64,000 nt of DNA from Planctomycetota bacterium. GTDB lineage: Bacteria > Planctomycetota > Phycisphaerae > Phycisphaerales > UBA1924. Numbering within the stretch: position 1 is the stretch's first letter; every line of letters starts with the position of its first letter. The notes under the pieces are model-generated. The model searched no databases. It was not told the origin of the DNA and saw only the letters and a list, made by a program, of their open reading frames with translations. A program made the translations under genes and the position numbers. Below are positions 10,860 to 19,358 of this stretch, in pieces. The DNA lies in assembly GCA_013285505.1 (NCBI GenBank), contig CP053450.1, forward strand, positions 1,844,796-1,908,795, read 5' to 3'.

Positions 10860-11848
10860 TTGCCGGACCATGATGGCCAAGCCCGACCACCGGTCCCGCC
10901 GCCGGCCGTGACCACGACGCCCGGGGGTGCGGACCGCGAGGCCGAGCCGCCGATCGTGCACGAACTGACCGGGCCGCTCCGGTGCGTTTCGTGCCGGTAC
11001 GAGCTCCGCGGCCTGAGCATCAAGGGAAACTGCCCGGAGTGCGGTCTGCCCGTCCGTGCCACGCTCCTGAGCATGGTTGATCCGCACGCGCTCGAGTTGC
11101 AGCCGATCAGCCGGCCGCGGCTGGTCGCGGTCGGTCTGCTGCTCTGGGCGTTTGGCGGTGCGGCCGCGCTCGTCTTTGGCATGATCGCTTGGGCGGGGGC
11201 GATCTTCGACGGCGCGGTGCAGGAGTCGGTACGCAGTAATCTCGTCTTCGGTGGGGCGATATCGCTCGGCGTCTCCGGGCTGGGTGCGATCGCCTTCATT
11301 CGGCCGCACGCGGGCATCTCGCATCGCCGCACGGTCGTGGCGGGTGTCGCGATCCTCCTCTATCCGGTCGCGTGCAGGCTCTACCTCGATGTCGGTCTCA
11401 ACGCGATGCCCGGCACCGGCGCATCGCTGCTGGCGGTCTGGTCGCAGGGCGCCGAGGCGATGTCGTGGCGCGCCGAACGCCTCGGTCTCTGGCTCGCGCT
11501 CGCGCTGGCGACGTGGCTGCTCCGCCCCAACCTGCGGCTGCTCGCCGCCCGCTCGCTGGTGCTCAGGTCGCGGAGGGTGGACCGCCAGACCATCGCGGCG
11601 ACGGTGGCGGCGATGCTGATCGCGGCCGCGGGAGACGCGGTCGGGCTGAGCGCCGGGCTGGCCGGCGACTGGGGGGGCGACGCTCGCGCTGTTCGCCGAG
11701 GTGTTCGTGGGGCTCGGCATGGTGCTGCTGGGCGCTGGGGCTGTCCGGCGTGGCGATCGACACGGTGCGGCTGCTGCCGGCGGTGGTCCAGCGGCCTCTG
11801 ACGATGGCGGATGTGGTCGCCGCCGAGTCCCGAGAGGCCACGGCATGA
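10860..11848 (+). CDS. Zinc-ribbon multi-pass membrane protein (two frameshifts)
   Basis: Integral membrane protein of about 330 residues, function unknown. It begins with a Pro-rich stretch and a zinc ribbon CVSCRYELRGLSIKGNCPECG, the CxxCxYxLRGL...CPECG motif that recurs in planctomycete membrane proteins. Hydrophobic segments follow (LVAVGLLLWAFGGAAALVFGMIAW, LVFGGAISLGVSGLGAIAFI, TVVAGVAILLYPVACRLYL, LGLWLALALATWLL and two more). The frame breaks near 11670-11680, in a run of seven G, and near 11735-11745; the segments FAEVFVGLGMVLLGA and LGLSGVAIDTVRLLP restore the last TM helix and tail. TTG 10860 is favoured as start because AGGAGA (10845-10850) lies 9 nt upstream; ATG 10800 is an alternative. 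The stop overlaps the next start (ATGA), indicating translational coupling. Confidence 0.75.
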
Positions 11849-12249
11849 CCGACGACGAGCGAGACCGGTTCGACGCGCTGCTGGTGGGCGTGCTCGAGGC
11901 GCTGCCCGGGCAGGTGGTCGCGCTGCTCGAAGAGGTGCCGCTGATCGTCCTTGACGAGCCATCACCGGAGATCCTGCGGTCATTGGAGGTGCCCGAGGAA
12001 CTCTGGGAGGAGGAGTCGCGTACGCTTTGCGGCCTGCATTCCGGGCACTCGCTGCTCGAGCAGAGCGTCGAGATCTCGGGCGAGCTGCCCGAACAGATGC
12101 ACCTTTTCCGGTGCGGCACGGTGCACGCGGCCGGTGGTTGGCTCGACGAGGAAGCGCTCGTCGAGGAGATACGGATCACGGTCCTCCACGAGATCGGGCA
12201 CCACTTCGGTCTCGACGAGGAAGACCTCGAACAGCTCGGGTACGGCTGA
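11845..12249 (+). CDS. Minimal zincin-type metallopeptidase family protein
   Basis: 134-residue protein of the small metallopeptidase family sometimes called zincin-like or DUF1025-type. The C-terminal HEIGHHFGLDEEDLEQLGYG contains HExxH with the third ligand region (HExxHxxGxxE/D) characteristic of the family. The N-terminal half has the usual ALLEEVPLIVLDEPS motif. Length is standard. The ATG overlaps the stop of the membrane protein by four bases (ATGA), so the two are translationally coupled, and sppA follows 32 bases later. Known relatives are cytoplasmic and their substrate is unknown; linkage to a membrane protein and SppA suggests a membrane protein quality-control context, which is inference. 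Confidence 0.87.
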   Translation: MTDDERDRFDALLVGVLEALPGQVVALLEEVPLIVLDEPSPEILRSLEVPEELWEEESRTLCGLHSGHSLLEQSVEISGELPEQMHLFRCGTVHAAGGWLDEEALVEEIRITVLHEIGHHFGLDEEDLEQLGYG

Positions 12250-12281
12250 CGCGTTCGGCCCGCACGATGAAGGAGAGTCCG

Positions 12282-14057
12282 ATGAGGAGCAACGCACGAT
12301 GCAGGGGAGTCCTGGCCGCCGGCGCGGCGGCGGCGATGATGCTCGGGGGTGCCGCGGGCGCCCAGACCGACATCGCCATGATGGAGATTGAGGGCGGCCT
12401 CTCCGAGCAGCCGAGCCCCCTGGCCTGGATCCAGTCCTCCGGCTCGTTCACGACGCTCGCCGAGGTTGTCGAAGCGCTGCACGGTGTTGCCGAGAGCAAC
12501 CGCACCGACGCGTTGGTCATCCGGCTCAAGGACGCCGCGCTCTCGACGAGCCAGATCGAAGAGATCGGCGGCGTCATCCGCAAGGTCCGCGACAGCGGCA
12601 AACGCGTCCACGTGTTTGCGGAGAACTACGGCAACGCCGAGATCCTCCTCGGCTCCTACGCCGACGAGACCATCCTCCAGGCCGGCGGCGCCGTGTCGCT
12701 GAGCGGGCTCCACATGGAGGAGATGTTCCTGAAGGACACCCTCGGCTGGATCGGTGTCCGGGCGGACATGGTGCAGGTCGGCGACTACAAGGGCGCCAAC
12801 GAGATGTTCATGCGCAGCCAGCCCAGCGAGGCGTGGGACCAGAACATCAACCAGTTGCTCGACAGCATGTACGGCGGCATGCGATCGACGCTGAAGACCA
12901 ACCTCGCGATGAGCGATGCCGAACTCGACGCCGCGATGGAGGCCGGCTGGCTCACCGGCGCTGACGGAGCCGTCGAATCCGGGCTCGTCGACACGGTGGT
13001 CGACCTTCCGCTGCTCACCGAGCACCTCGAGGACGCCTACGGGGACGAGATCGCCTGGTCCGACGTCGAGCCCGACGCGAGCATGAAGATCGACCCGGCC
13101 AACCCCTTTGCCATGCTCCGGATGCTCACCACCCCGCCGGACCACACGCCCAAGGGCGACACCATCGCCGTGCTCAATATCGTCGGCACGATCGTTGACG
13201 GCGAGTCGGTCGCCGGCGGCCTGCTCGGAGGCGAGTCCGTCGGCAGCCGGACGATCCGACGTGCGCTCGAGGACATCCTCGCCGAGGAGTTGATCAAGGG
13301 CGTCGTCGTCCGCATCGACTCGCCCGGAGGCTCGGCCATCGCCAGCGAGGTGATGTGGCAGGGGCTCCGCCGCGTGGGGGCCGAGAAGCCCGTGTGGATC
13401 AGCGTCGGCTCGATGGCCGCCTCTGGCGGGTACTACACCGCCGTCGGCGGCGAGAAGATCTACGTCAACCCCTCCAGCATCGTCGGGTCGATTGGTGTCG
13501 TGGGCGGCAAGTTCTCCATGGGCGAGCTCTACGACAAGCTGCACATCAACATCGTGGAACGCTCGCGCGGGCCGCGGGCGGGGCTGTTCTCGTCGGTCTC
13601 CCCGTGGAGCGAGAGCGAGAGTGAGTTTGTCCGCGCCAAGATGGCCGAGACCTACGAGCTCTTCGTCTCGCGGGTCGAGGCCGGCCGACCGGGCATGGAT
13701 ATCTCCAAGACCGCCGAGGGCCGCCTCTTCACCGGCGACCGGGCGATCGCGCTGGGCATGGCCGACGAGATCGGCTCACTCGACGACGCCGTGACCGACC
13801 TGGCCGCGTCGCTCGGGATGTCCCGCTACGACGTCATGAACTACCCCGGCCCGAAGAGTTTCGACGAGGTCATCAGCGAGGCACTCGGCGGCTTCCTGCA
13901 GGCACCGACGAGTTCACAACTCGGTGCCGCGGCCGCGGTGCGCGAGCTGCTCGGCGACCGATCCTGGCGACAACTGTCCAACGCCGGCCGGGCCCTGCTC
14001 AACTTCCGTGAGGAGCCCGTGCAGGCGGTGATGCCCCAGGTCATGCTCTTCGATTGA
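12282..14057 (+). CDS. sppA: Signal peptide peptidase SppA, 67K long form
   Basis: 591-residue serine protease of the S49 family, which cleaves remnant signal peptides and membrane stubs in the inner membrane. It has two tandem S49-type domains like E. coli SppA. A signal or anchor segment (VLAAGAAAAMMLGGAAGA) is at the N-terminus. The catalytic Lys lies in VGDYKGANE at about residue 170 and the nucleophile Ser in SMAASGGYY at about 381, matching the Lys/Ser spacing of the long bacterial form; VVVRIDSPGGSAIASE and SSIVGSIGVV are the other conserved blocks. ATG 12282 is used because AGGAG (12271-12275) is 6 nt upstream; ATG 12267 would leave the site inside the gene. Third gene of a probable operon 10860-14057. 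Confidence 0.95.
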   Translation: MRSNARCRGVLAAGAAAAMMLGGAAGAQTDIAMMEIEGGLSEQPSPLAWIQSSGSFTTLAEVVEALHGVAESNRTDALVIRLKDAALSTSQIEEIGGVIRKVRDSGKRVHVFAENYGNAEILLGSYADETILQAGGAVSLSGLHMEEMFLKDTLGWIGVRADMVQVGDYKGANEMFMRSQPSEAWDQNINQLLDSMYGGMRSTLKTNLAMSDAELDAAMEAGWLTGADGAVESGLVDTVVDLPLLTEHLEDAYGDEIAWSDVEPDASMKIDPANPFAMLRMLTTPPDHTPKGDTIAVLNIVGTIVDGESVAGGLLGGESVGSRTIRRALEDILAEELIKGVVVRIDSPGGSAIASEVMWQGLRRVGAEKPVWISVGSMAASGGYYTAVGGEKIYVNPSSIVGSIGVVGGKFSMGELYDKLHINIVERSRGPRAGLFSSVSPWSESESEFVRAKMAETYELFVSRVEAGRPGMDISKTAEGRLFTGDRAIALGMADEIGSLDDAVTDLAASLGMSRYDVMNYPGPKSFDEVISEALGGFLQAPTSSQLGAAAAVRELLGDRSWRQLSNAGRALLNFREEPVQAVMPQVMLFD

Positions 14058-14102
14058 GGCGCACGGGGTACCGATTCACACCACAAAGCCAAACGCCAGA
14101 CG

Positions 14103-14126
14103 AGCCCCGGGCGCAAGCCCGGGGTT
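14103..14126 (+). repeat. GNRA-loop hairpin repeat, copy 1
   Basis: Perfect 8-bp stem CCCCGGGC (14105-14112) and GCCCGGGG (14117-14124) closed by a GCAA tetraloop, extended by AG/TT at the base. TCTCTGTT follows. It lies between convergent sppA and xerC and belongs to a family with copies at 14183-14205, 28149-28174 and 44750-44776. Confidence 0.75.
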
Positions 14127-14182
14127 CTCTGTTGCTTGACATGCGCGCGAATCCGGACTCTTGCTCCGCCACCAAATACAAG

Positions 14183-14205
14183 ACCCCGAGCTTGCGCCCG
14201 GGGCT
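14183..14205 (-). repeat. GNRA-loop hairpin repeat, copy 2 (inverted)
   Basis: On the minus strand CCCCGGGC, GCAA loop, GCTCGGGG. It is the inverse of copy 1, 57 bases away, with one mismatch compensated as a G-U pair. The two copies face each other between convergent genes and could serve as terminators, one per direction. Confidence 0.75.
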
Positions 14206-14285
14206 TGTAAGAGGTCGAATCGTGTCGGCTCACGCCGGCCTGCTCTCGGGCTGGCGATGCGCCGGGTCGGTCAGTCTGGTGCCCT

Positions 14286-15317
14286 TCAGCCGGCCTCGGC
14301 CCGCGGGTGCGCGTCCTTGTACGCATCCTGCAGCCGCTGGCTCGAAAGGTGCGTGTACACCTGCGTGGTGCTGAGCGACTGGTGGCCGAGCAGCTCCTGC
14401 ACGCTCCGGAGATCGGCGCCGTTGTCGAGCAGGTGCGTGGCGAAGCTGTGCCGCAGGGTGTGCGGGCTGATGCTCGGATCGAGCCCCGCCTCGCGGAGGT
14501 ACTTGTCGAGCTTGCGGCGGACCGAGCGTGAGCTGAGCCGCCCGCTGTGCTTGTTCAGGAAGAGCGGGGCCTGATGGCGGTTCTCGCCCTGCCAGACCTG
14601 CGAGTGCTTGGCATCGGCGTTGACCATCTCGATGTAGGACGCGATCGCGGCGAGGGCGTGTGTGCCCAGCGGCACGAGGCGTTCCTTCTTGCCCTTGCCC
14701 CGCACCCGCAGCGCCTCGCCTGGGACGTCGAGGTCCGTGACGTTGAGCCCGACCAGTTCGCTCACGCGGATGCCGGTGGAGTAGAGCGTCTCGAGCATCG
14801 CACGGTCGCGTCGGCCGAGCACGTCGGCCTGGCTGGGGCTCGAGAGCAGCTTCTCCACCTGCTCGACGGTGATCGCCTTGGGCAGACGCTTGCTCTGCCG
14901 GGGGGTGCGGATGAGGGTCATCGGGTTGGTCGCGGTCAGCCCGCGCCGCTCGCCCCACTTGTAGAACGAGCGGAGCGTGGCGATCTTGCGGGCCATCGTC
15001 GCGGCCGAGTACTGCTCCTCGGACAGGTGGGCGAGAAACTGCCGGATCAGATCGGCGTCGGCGCCGCACACGATCTCGGTAATCGTCTTGGGCCCGATCG
15101 AACCGACGACCTCGGCCCCGGCGCTGCCGGAGGCCGCCTCACGCCTGGCGAGCGCGTCGCGCTCAGCCTGATCGTTGAGCTCGATTCCCGCGGCATCGCA
15201 GAGGAACTCGACGTACTGCCGCAGGTCCGCCCCGTAGCACCGCGCGGTGTAGGGGCTGAAGTGGCGCTCGTCGGTGAGGTAGGAGGCAAAGGCTTGGGTG
15301 ATGGGCAGTGTCGACAT
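14286..15317 (-). CDS. Tyrosine recombinase XerC/XerD
   Basis: 343-residue tyrosine recombinase that would resolve chromosome dimers at dif sites. The N-terminal SAM-like DNA-binding domain (FASYLTDERHFSPYTARCYGADLRQYVEFL) carries an insertion of about 40 residues (residues 45-85) not present in E. coli XerC/D. The catalytic domain has all active residues: Arg in TGIRVSELVG, Lys in GKGKKERLVPLG, His/Arg in SPHTLRHSFATHLL, His in LLGHQSLSTTQVY and its nucleophilic Tyr. ATG 15317 gives the normal family N-terminus. A small conserved-looking gene ends 43 bases upstream. No integrase-associated genes or att repeats are nearby, which favours housekeeping Xer over a mobile element. Confidence 0.93.
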   Translation of the reverse strand: MSTLPITQAFASYLTDERHFSPYTARCYGADLRQYVEFLCDAAGIELNDQAERDALARREAASGSAGAEVVGSIGPKTITEIVCGADADLIRQFLAHLSEEQYSAATMARKIATLRSFYKWGERRGLTATNPMTLIRTPRQSKRLPKAITVEQVEKLLSSPSQADVLGRRDRAMLETLYSTGIRVSELVGLNVTDLDVPGEALRVRGKGKKERLVPLGTHALAAIASYIEMVNADAKHSQVWQGENRHQAPLFLNKHSGRLSSRSVRRKLDKYLREAGLDPSISPHTLRHSFATHLLDNGADLRSVQELLGHQSLSTTQVYTHLSSQRLQDAYKDAHPRAEAG

Positions 15318-15360
15318 CTTCAATCTCCGGTTGGCTACCCGCGGTGCGGGGCGATTCGTC

Positions 15361-15633
15361 CTACAGATGGTGTCCCGAGTCCGGCCGTGCGTCGTGGGAG
15401 GTGCCCGGCGCGGGCCAGGCGTCGAGCCGTCGGGCCAGGATGGCCGCGTCGGCCAGGTCCAGGCCCCCCTGTCCCTTGAGGGCCGCCTTGGCGACCGCCG
15501 TGACCAGCGAGCGTTCCTCGCCCCGGTGGCAACTGAATCGCCAGCGGTGCCGTCCGTGCACGAGCGTGACCACACGCAGCGCGTCCTGCGCGTCGTTGTG
15601 GTTCGGGCTGTCGTGTCCTGGCGTCCGTGCCAC
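15361..15633 (-). CDS. Small hypothetical protein upstream of xerC
   Basis: 90-residue protein of unknown function. The GTG start at 15633 is preceded by GGAG with 8-nt spacing. The middle is protein-like (RVVTLVHGRHRWRFSCHRGEERSLVTAVAKAALKGQGGLDLADAAILARRLDAW), with a probable beta hairpin followed by two amphipathic helices; the ends are polar. It lies on the same strand as xerC with a 43-base gap, so it is probably the first gene of that unit. No signal peptide, TM segment or catalytic motif is visible. Confidence 0.6.
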   Translation of the reverse strand: MARTPGHDSPNHNDAQDALRVVTLVHGRHRWRFSCHRGEERSLVTAVAKAALKGQGGLDLADAAILARRLDAWPAPGTSHDARPDSGHHL

Positions 15634-15684
15634 GTGATCTGCTCCGAGTCGGCCCGTGGTTCTGGGTCGGCTCGGTGCCGATCC

Positions 15685-16491
15685 CTAGGGCGTGGGGGGG
15701 TCTTCTGCGATGGCCAGCGGGGCGAGGCGTTGGTGCTCTTGTTCCACAAGAGCCGCCACGAGATGCTGGGCCGCGAACTGCGTGTACAGGTCCATGCTCG
15801 CTGTGTAGCGTTTCCAACCCAGGGACGACACAGGGTCGTGCCGGCCCTCGGCGTAGGTGCGGAGTGCGGTCAACACCCCGTGGTCCCGGGCGTTGAGATT
15901 GGCGCTCACGACCGCCGTCGGTCGGTCGCTCAGCAACGCCCGCGGCGACTGGGTCTCGGTCGGAGCGGCGCTCAGTGTTCTGGGGTCCAGCGTGGTGCCC
16001 GAGTCCCGCGAGTCCATCGCCGATGTTCTCGCATACAGCGCCAGCGACATCCCGATCGTCGGGGGGTCGTACGGGTCGTAGGAGGTGATGGTTCCGAGGA
16101 TGATCCCGTCGACACCCATCGCCGAGGCGAGCTGCCGCACCTGCTCAGGGGTCTGCACGCCCTTCATGTCGAGGGCGTGCATCGCCTGCAGCGTGCGGTT
16201 GAGGGGCACGGCCCGGACGCCCACCACCTCTTCCGCGGCCGCGACGAGCTTGTCGCTGACGATGAGGGGGTCGACCAGTTCCGTGCCCGACTCGTTCGAG
16301 AGCGGGATCACCGCCCAGAGCACCTCGCCGAGCGAGGCGTCGTAGGGGGCCCGGGTCACCTGCGGCGGGGTGAGCTCGTCCTGCTTCCGGAGGCCCTCGC
16401 ATCCGAGGAGGGAAATGAGGGAAACCGCGAGCGCAAGAACGGCGCACCGCACCGGTGTGGTATTTGCAAGCATGGTCTGTGCACTTGTCAT
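15685..16491 (-). CDS. Lipoprotein with TolB-N/CsgG-like alpha/beta domain
   Basis: 268-residue lipoprotein. A signal peptide ends in the lipobox LISLLGC, after which Cys would be lipidated; the next residue is Glu, so outer-membrane sorting is likely. The mature part has VLWAVIPLSNESGTELVDPLIVSDKLVAAAEEVVGVRAVPLNRTLQAM and, later, RQLASAMGVDGIILGTITSYDPY. This is the strand-helix pattern of the N-terminal domain of TolB and of CsgG/LpoB/FlgO-type proteins, in which a family of names (root gene, number, level) is compared. ATG 16491 has GGCAGGA 6 nt upstream; ATG 16473 is an alternative. It lies just downstream of the PD40 lipoprotein gene on the same strand. Confidence 0.75.
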   Translation of the reverse strand: MTSAQTMLANTTPVRCAVLALAVSLISLLGCEGLRKQDELTPPQVTRAPYDASLGEVLWAVIPLSNESGTELVDPLIVSDKLVAAAEEVVGVRAVPLNRTLQAMHALDMKGVQTPEQVRQLASAMGVDGIILGTITSYDPYDPPTIGMSLALYARTSAMDSRDSGTTLDPRTLSAAPTETQSPRALLSDRPTAVVSANLNARDHGVLTALRTYAEGRHDPVSSLGWKRYTASMDLYTQFAAQHLVAALVEQEHQRLAPLAIAEDPPTP

Positions 16492-16628
16492 GGCGTCCTG
16501 CCGTGGGTTTGACGCGAGGATTCCACCATCGCGACGCAAGTTCCGGACCGGTGTGTTTCAACCGGCACCGGCATGTGGTTTGATCGGCGGTCAGACGCTC
16601 CGGTCTGCACACCGGAGAGAGGTTTCGG

Positions 16629-17825
16629 TCACTCTCCCGTGGGCACGTTGGCGTAGGGCAGGGAGGGGCTCAGGCCGGCCGCGTACATGGCCTCGCCGGC
16701 GTCGATCGACCAGATATTGTCGTTGCCCGTCCGGGTCGAAACGAAGTAGATTTTCCCGTCGCTTCCCCAGGCCGGCATCAGGTCAGACGCTCCCCCGGTG
16801 GTCAGGCTCACCCGGGTCGAGCCGTCGGCGGACATCATCCAGAGGTCGCTGTCGCCAAAGCGGAGTGAGTTGATCGACTGCACCGCCCCCGGCTGCTCCA
16901 CCGACGCGAACACGATGTACGCACCGTCCGGCGACCAGGTGGGGTTGATGTAGGCGGTCGTCGCGCTCCCGGCCATCTGGCTGGGGCTGCCGACGTCGCC
17001 GTCCTTGTACTCGAGGGTCCAGATGCCGAAGGCCCGGTCGCCCCGCTCGGCCGAGCGCTGGTAGAGCAGCAGATCGCCGCCGGTGGGCCCCGTCCCGGGC
17101 TTCGGGCACCACTCCGGGAACAGGCCGTAGCCGATGAAGTGGGGGGTCGCCGTGTTCGAGACCTCGGTGACCCAGATCTCCCATTTCCCGGAGCTGCTGC
17201 CGAGCTTGGAGAAGGCCAGACGCGTCCCGTCGGGCGACCAGCTCGGGTGCAGCTCGGCGTTCGGGCCGGAGGTGATCTGCACCGGGCGGCCGCCGGTCAC
17301 AGGCATGACGTAGATATTCCAGTTTGACACGCGATCGCTCGCGAACGCGATCCAGGCACCGTCCGGGCTGATCGAGGGCATCACGTCACGGCCGGGGTCG
17401 TTGGTCAGCTGGGTGATCACCTTGCTTCCCGTCCGCTTTATGTAGATGTCGGCGTTGAGGCTGTGCTGGGTGCTGGCGAAGACCATGTAGCGGCCGTCAG
17501 CCGAGATGGTGGGGTCAAAGTCGGCGCCCTGTTCGGCCGTGGTCACCCGCGAGACGTCCGCCGAGTCGGGCGAGGCGGTCATCGGGATCGGATCGGCCGG
17601 GAGCGAGTCCGGCGACGCCCAGGCGATGTCGTCGTCGCCGAAGAGCGACAACTCCGCGGTTAGCCGAGCGGGCTCGGCGGGCTCGACGACCGGCTGGGGC
17701 GCGGGCTCGAAGGCGGCGGAATGGCTGTGGCAGCCGGAGAGCACCGCGGCGCTCATTCCCGCCGAGAGCAGGAGCAGTGCTGCGGGAGTGGGCCGGGCGA
17801 GACGTGCGGGGGCTTCGGCGTGCAT
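16629..17825 (-). CDS. TolB-like PD40 beta-propeller lipoprotein
   Basis: 398-residue lipoprotein. Signal peptide with lipobox AAVLSGC, then a Pro-rich linker of about 60 residues, then a WD40-like beta-propeller made of TolB/PD40 repeats: FDPTISADGRYMVFAS, VMPSISPDGAWIAFASD, LHPSWSPDGTRLAFS, INPTWSPDGAYIVFAS and LMPAWGSDGKIYFVS. This is the propeller fold of TolB without the TolB N-terminal domain. GGGAG lies 5 nt before ATG 17825. The next gene on the strand (15685-16491) encodes a lipoprotein with a TolB-N-like domain. No tolA, tolQ, tolR or pal is in the window, so a Tol-Pal role is inference. Confidence 0.88.
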   Translation of the reverse strand: MHAEAPARLARPTPAALLLLSAGMSAAVLSGCHSHSAAFEPAPQPVVEPAEPARLTAELSLFGDDDIAWASPDSLPADPIPMTASPDSADVSRVTTAEQGADFDPTISADGRYMVFASTQHSLNADIYIKRTGSKVITQLTNDPGRDVMPSISPDGAWIAFASDRVSNWNIYVMPVTGGRPVQITSGPNAELHPSWSPDGTRLAFSKLGSSSGKWEIWVTEVSNTATPHFIGYGLFPEWCPKPGTGPTGGDLLLYQRSAERGDRAFGIWTLEYKDGDVGSPSQMAGSATTAYINPTWSPDGAYIVFASVEQPGAVQSINSLRFGDSDLWMMSADGSTRVSLTTGGASDLMPAWGSDGKIYFVSTRTGNDNIWSIDAGEAMYAAGLSPSLPYANVPTGE

Positions 17826-17990
17826 GGGATCTCCCGAGTGCGCGTGGTGCTCGGGGGCGGCCGCCGATGGGCCAGACCCTCCCGGGCTGCAGGCCTCATC
17901 GACCCGCCGGGAGGGCGTATTCAGTCCAGTAACTTGATTCGCGCGAGTTTCTTCCGGCCAGGGATATTCCTGGCTTGCGAGGGAAACCGC

Positions 17991-18269
17991 CTACTCGGCG
18001 GATTCGCGCCCGATGATCGCCGGCGAGTCGCAGGGACGCTCCCACCGCGCCCCGCGAGGTGCCCCGGCCGACTCCAGATGGGCCAGGTACATCGAGAGCG
18101 ACCGGTCCGTGAACGAGCCCAGATACTCGCTACTCGCCGTCGGGTTGAGGGCCATGATCCGCTGCACCAAACCCAGCCGGTCGAGCGCCTGGCGGTCCGA
18201 TGAGTCCGCGGCGGTCTCGGGAGCGGGGGTCGCGGCTTTGGTCTCGTGACGGCGGAGCAGCAATTGCAT
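17991..18269 (-). CDS. Small hypothetical protein
   Basis: 92-residue soluble protein, unrecognised. It begins [20 protein letters not shown], then has a helical segment [49 protein letters not shown] lies upstream of ATG 18269, which supports this start; longer readings to 18434 have no protein-like pattern. It is divergent from nuoC and precedes the PD40 lipoprotein gene with a 165-base gap holding an 8-bp inverted repeat (17878-17885/17907-17914) of unknown role. Confidence 0.6.
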   Translation of the reverse strand: MQLLLRRHETKAATPAPETAADSSDRQALDRLGLVQRIMALNPTASSEYLGSFTDRSLSMYLAHLESAGAPRGARWERPCDSPAIIGRESAE

Positions 18270-18568
18270 CGGGTCGGCCTCCTCGGCGGGTCTTCGGTCG
18301 CGTCGTGCAGGTCCGATCGACGCGCAAAGGTCGACGCGCACAGCCTGTAACGCCGGCGGACCTTGCGCATCGGGGGCCTGTCCGCGGCACATTCCTGCGC
18401 CTGCCACAAGGACTGGGTGTCGGGCCCGCTCCATCCTCGACTCGTGGTGGGTGGCTCGCCCGGAAAGTTTTTTTGGGACCTTCCGGGTCCGCGCGGGCGG
18501 TCTCTGGTCCCGTCGAGCCGCGCGGGCCTCTCTGTCCTATCCTGTCTCTCTCTGGAAGGAGCCGACAG

Positions 18569-19138
18569 ATGGCCGCACCCGCCGAAACCACCTCCCCGAT
18601 CGACCACCCCGCCCTGACCCGCGTCAAAGCGGTCTTCGGCGACCGCCGACTCCGGGCGACTCGGTTCCGGGGCCAGGTCACCCTCATCGTCGAGCCGGCG
18701 GACCTGCACGCCATCATGCAGTTCTTGCGGGACGACGAGGCCTGCGCGTACAACTTTCTCTCGGATGTGACCGCGGTGGACTATCTGCAGTACCCGCAGG
18801 CGATGCCGGGCCGATTCGGCGTGGTCTACAACCTGCTCAGCCACGCCCACGACGACCGGATGCTGGTCAAAACCTTCGTCGATCCCTCCATCCCGACCGA
18901 CGGCATCGAGCCCGACCCGGCCCTCACCGTCGATTCGGTGACCGACATCTGGCCCGGTGCCGAGTGGACCGAACGCGAGGTGTTCGATATGTTCGGGATC
19001 CGTTTCCGGAATCACCCGGACCTGCGGCGGATCCTCACCTGGGAGGACTACCCCGGCCACCCGCTCCGCAAGGACTACCCGCTCCGCGGCCGCGGCGAGC
19101 GGGAGAGCTACCGGGTCGTGGACCGGACCTCCTCCTGA
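18569..19138 (+). CDS. nuoC: NADH-quinone oxidoreductase subunit C
   Basis: 189-residue subunit of the peripheral arm of respiratory complex I. The 30 kDa-subunit signature is visible as [42 protein letters not shown], and the N-terminal domain has [22 protein letters not shown]. Length is normal for a stand-alone NuoC. GGAAGGAG (18554-18561) lies 7 nt before ATG 18569. Unusually no other nuo gene is adjacent: upstream is a divergent hypothetical gene and downstream a secreted protein with its own promoter. Either complex I genes are scattered in this genome or this is an isolated copy. Confidence 0.95.
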   Translation: MAAPAETTSPIDHPALTRVKAVFGDRRLRATRFRGQVTLIVEPADLHAIMQFLRDDEACAYNFLSDVTAVDYLQYPQAMPGRFGVVYNLLSHAHDDRMLVKTFVDPSIPTDGIEPDPALTVDSVTDIWPGAEWTEREVFDMFGIRFRNHPDLRRILTWEDYPGHPLRKDYPLRGRGERESYRVVDRTSS

Positions 19139-19197
19139 CGGCTGTTCGCGCAGGACGCGATGACCCCATCCTCTCAAGGTACAGGTTGCCCGTCTGA

Positions 19198-19236
19198 TTG
19201 CGGACTAATCAATGATCAATTAGTTCGCGTCCGCAA
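19198..19236. promoter_or_regulatory. AT-rich inverted repeat upstream of the PEP-CTERM-like gene
   Basis: TTGCGGAC (19198-19205) and GTCCGCAA (19229-19236) are perfect complements, with a nested CTAAT/ATTAG pair inside. The AT-rich core stands out in this GC-rich DNA. It ends four bases before the likely -35 box (19240), a typical place for an operator or activator site; it could also be a stem-loop ending the nuoC transcript, though no T-run follows. Confidence 0.5.
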
Positions 19237-19239
19237 ACC

Positions 19240-19269
19240 TTGAAAAATCTGGTTGCATGCCGGTGCTAT
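19240..19269 (+). promoter_or_regulatory. Candidate sigma-70 promoter
   Basis: TTGAAA at 19240-19245 and TGCTAT at 19264-19269 with 18-nt spacing, about 90 bases before the start of the secreted protein gene. Confidence 0.45.
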
Positions 19270-19358
19270 TTGGTGCATGCTAAGAGCCTCAGCGGGGATT
19301 CCCCCGAGCCGCGCGATGTCGCGTGGGGTTGGATTTGTGGACAAGAAGGAGAGTTGCT

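Noticed and set aside
17878..17914. 8-bp inverted repeat CCTCCCGG/CCGGGAGG
   Set aside because: No T-run follows in either direction and the spacing is long; in DNA this GC-rich such a short repeat can occur by chance.
18459..18487. CCCGGAA/TTCCGGG pair with a T-run in its loop
   Set aside because: The T-run lies within the loop rather than after the stem, and it is in a promoter region, so a terminator is unlikely.
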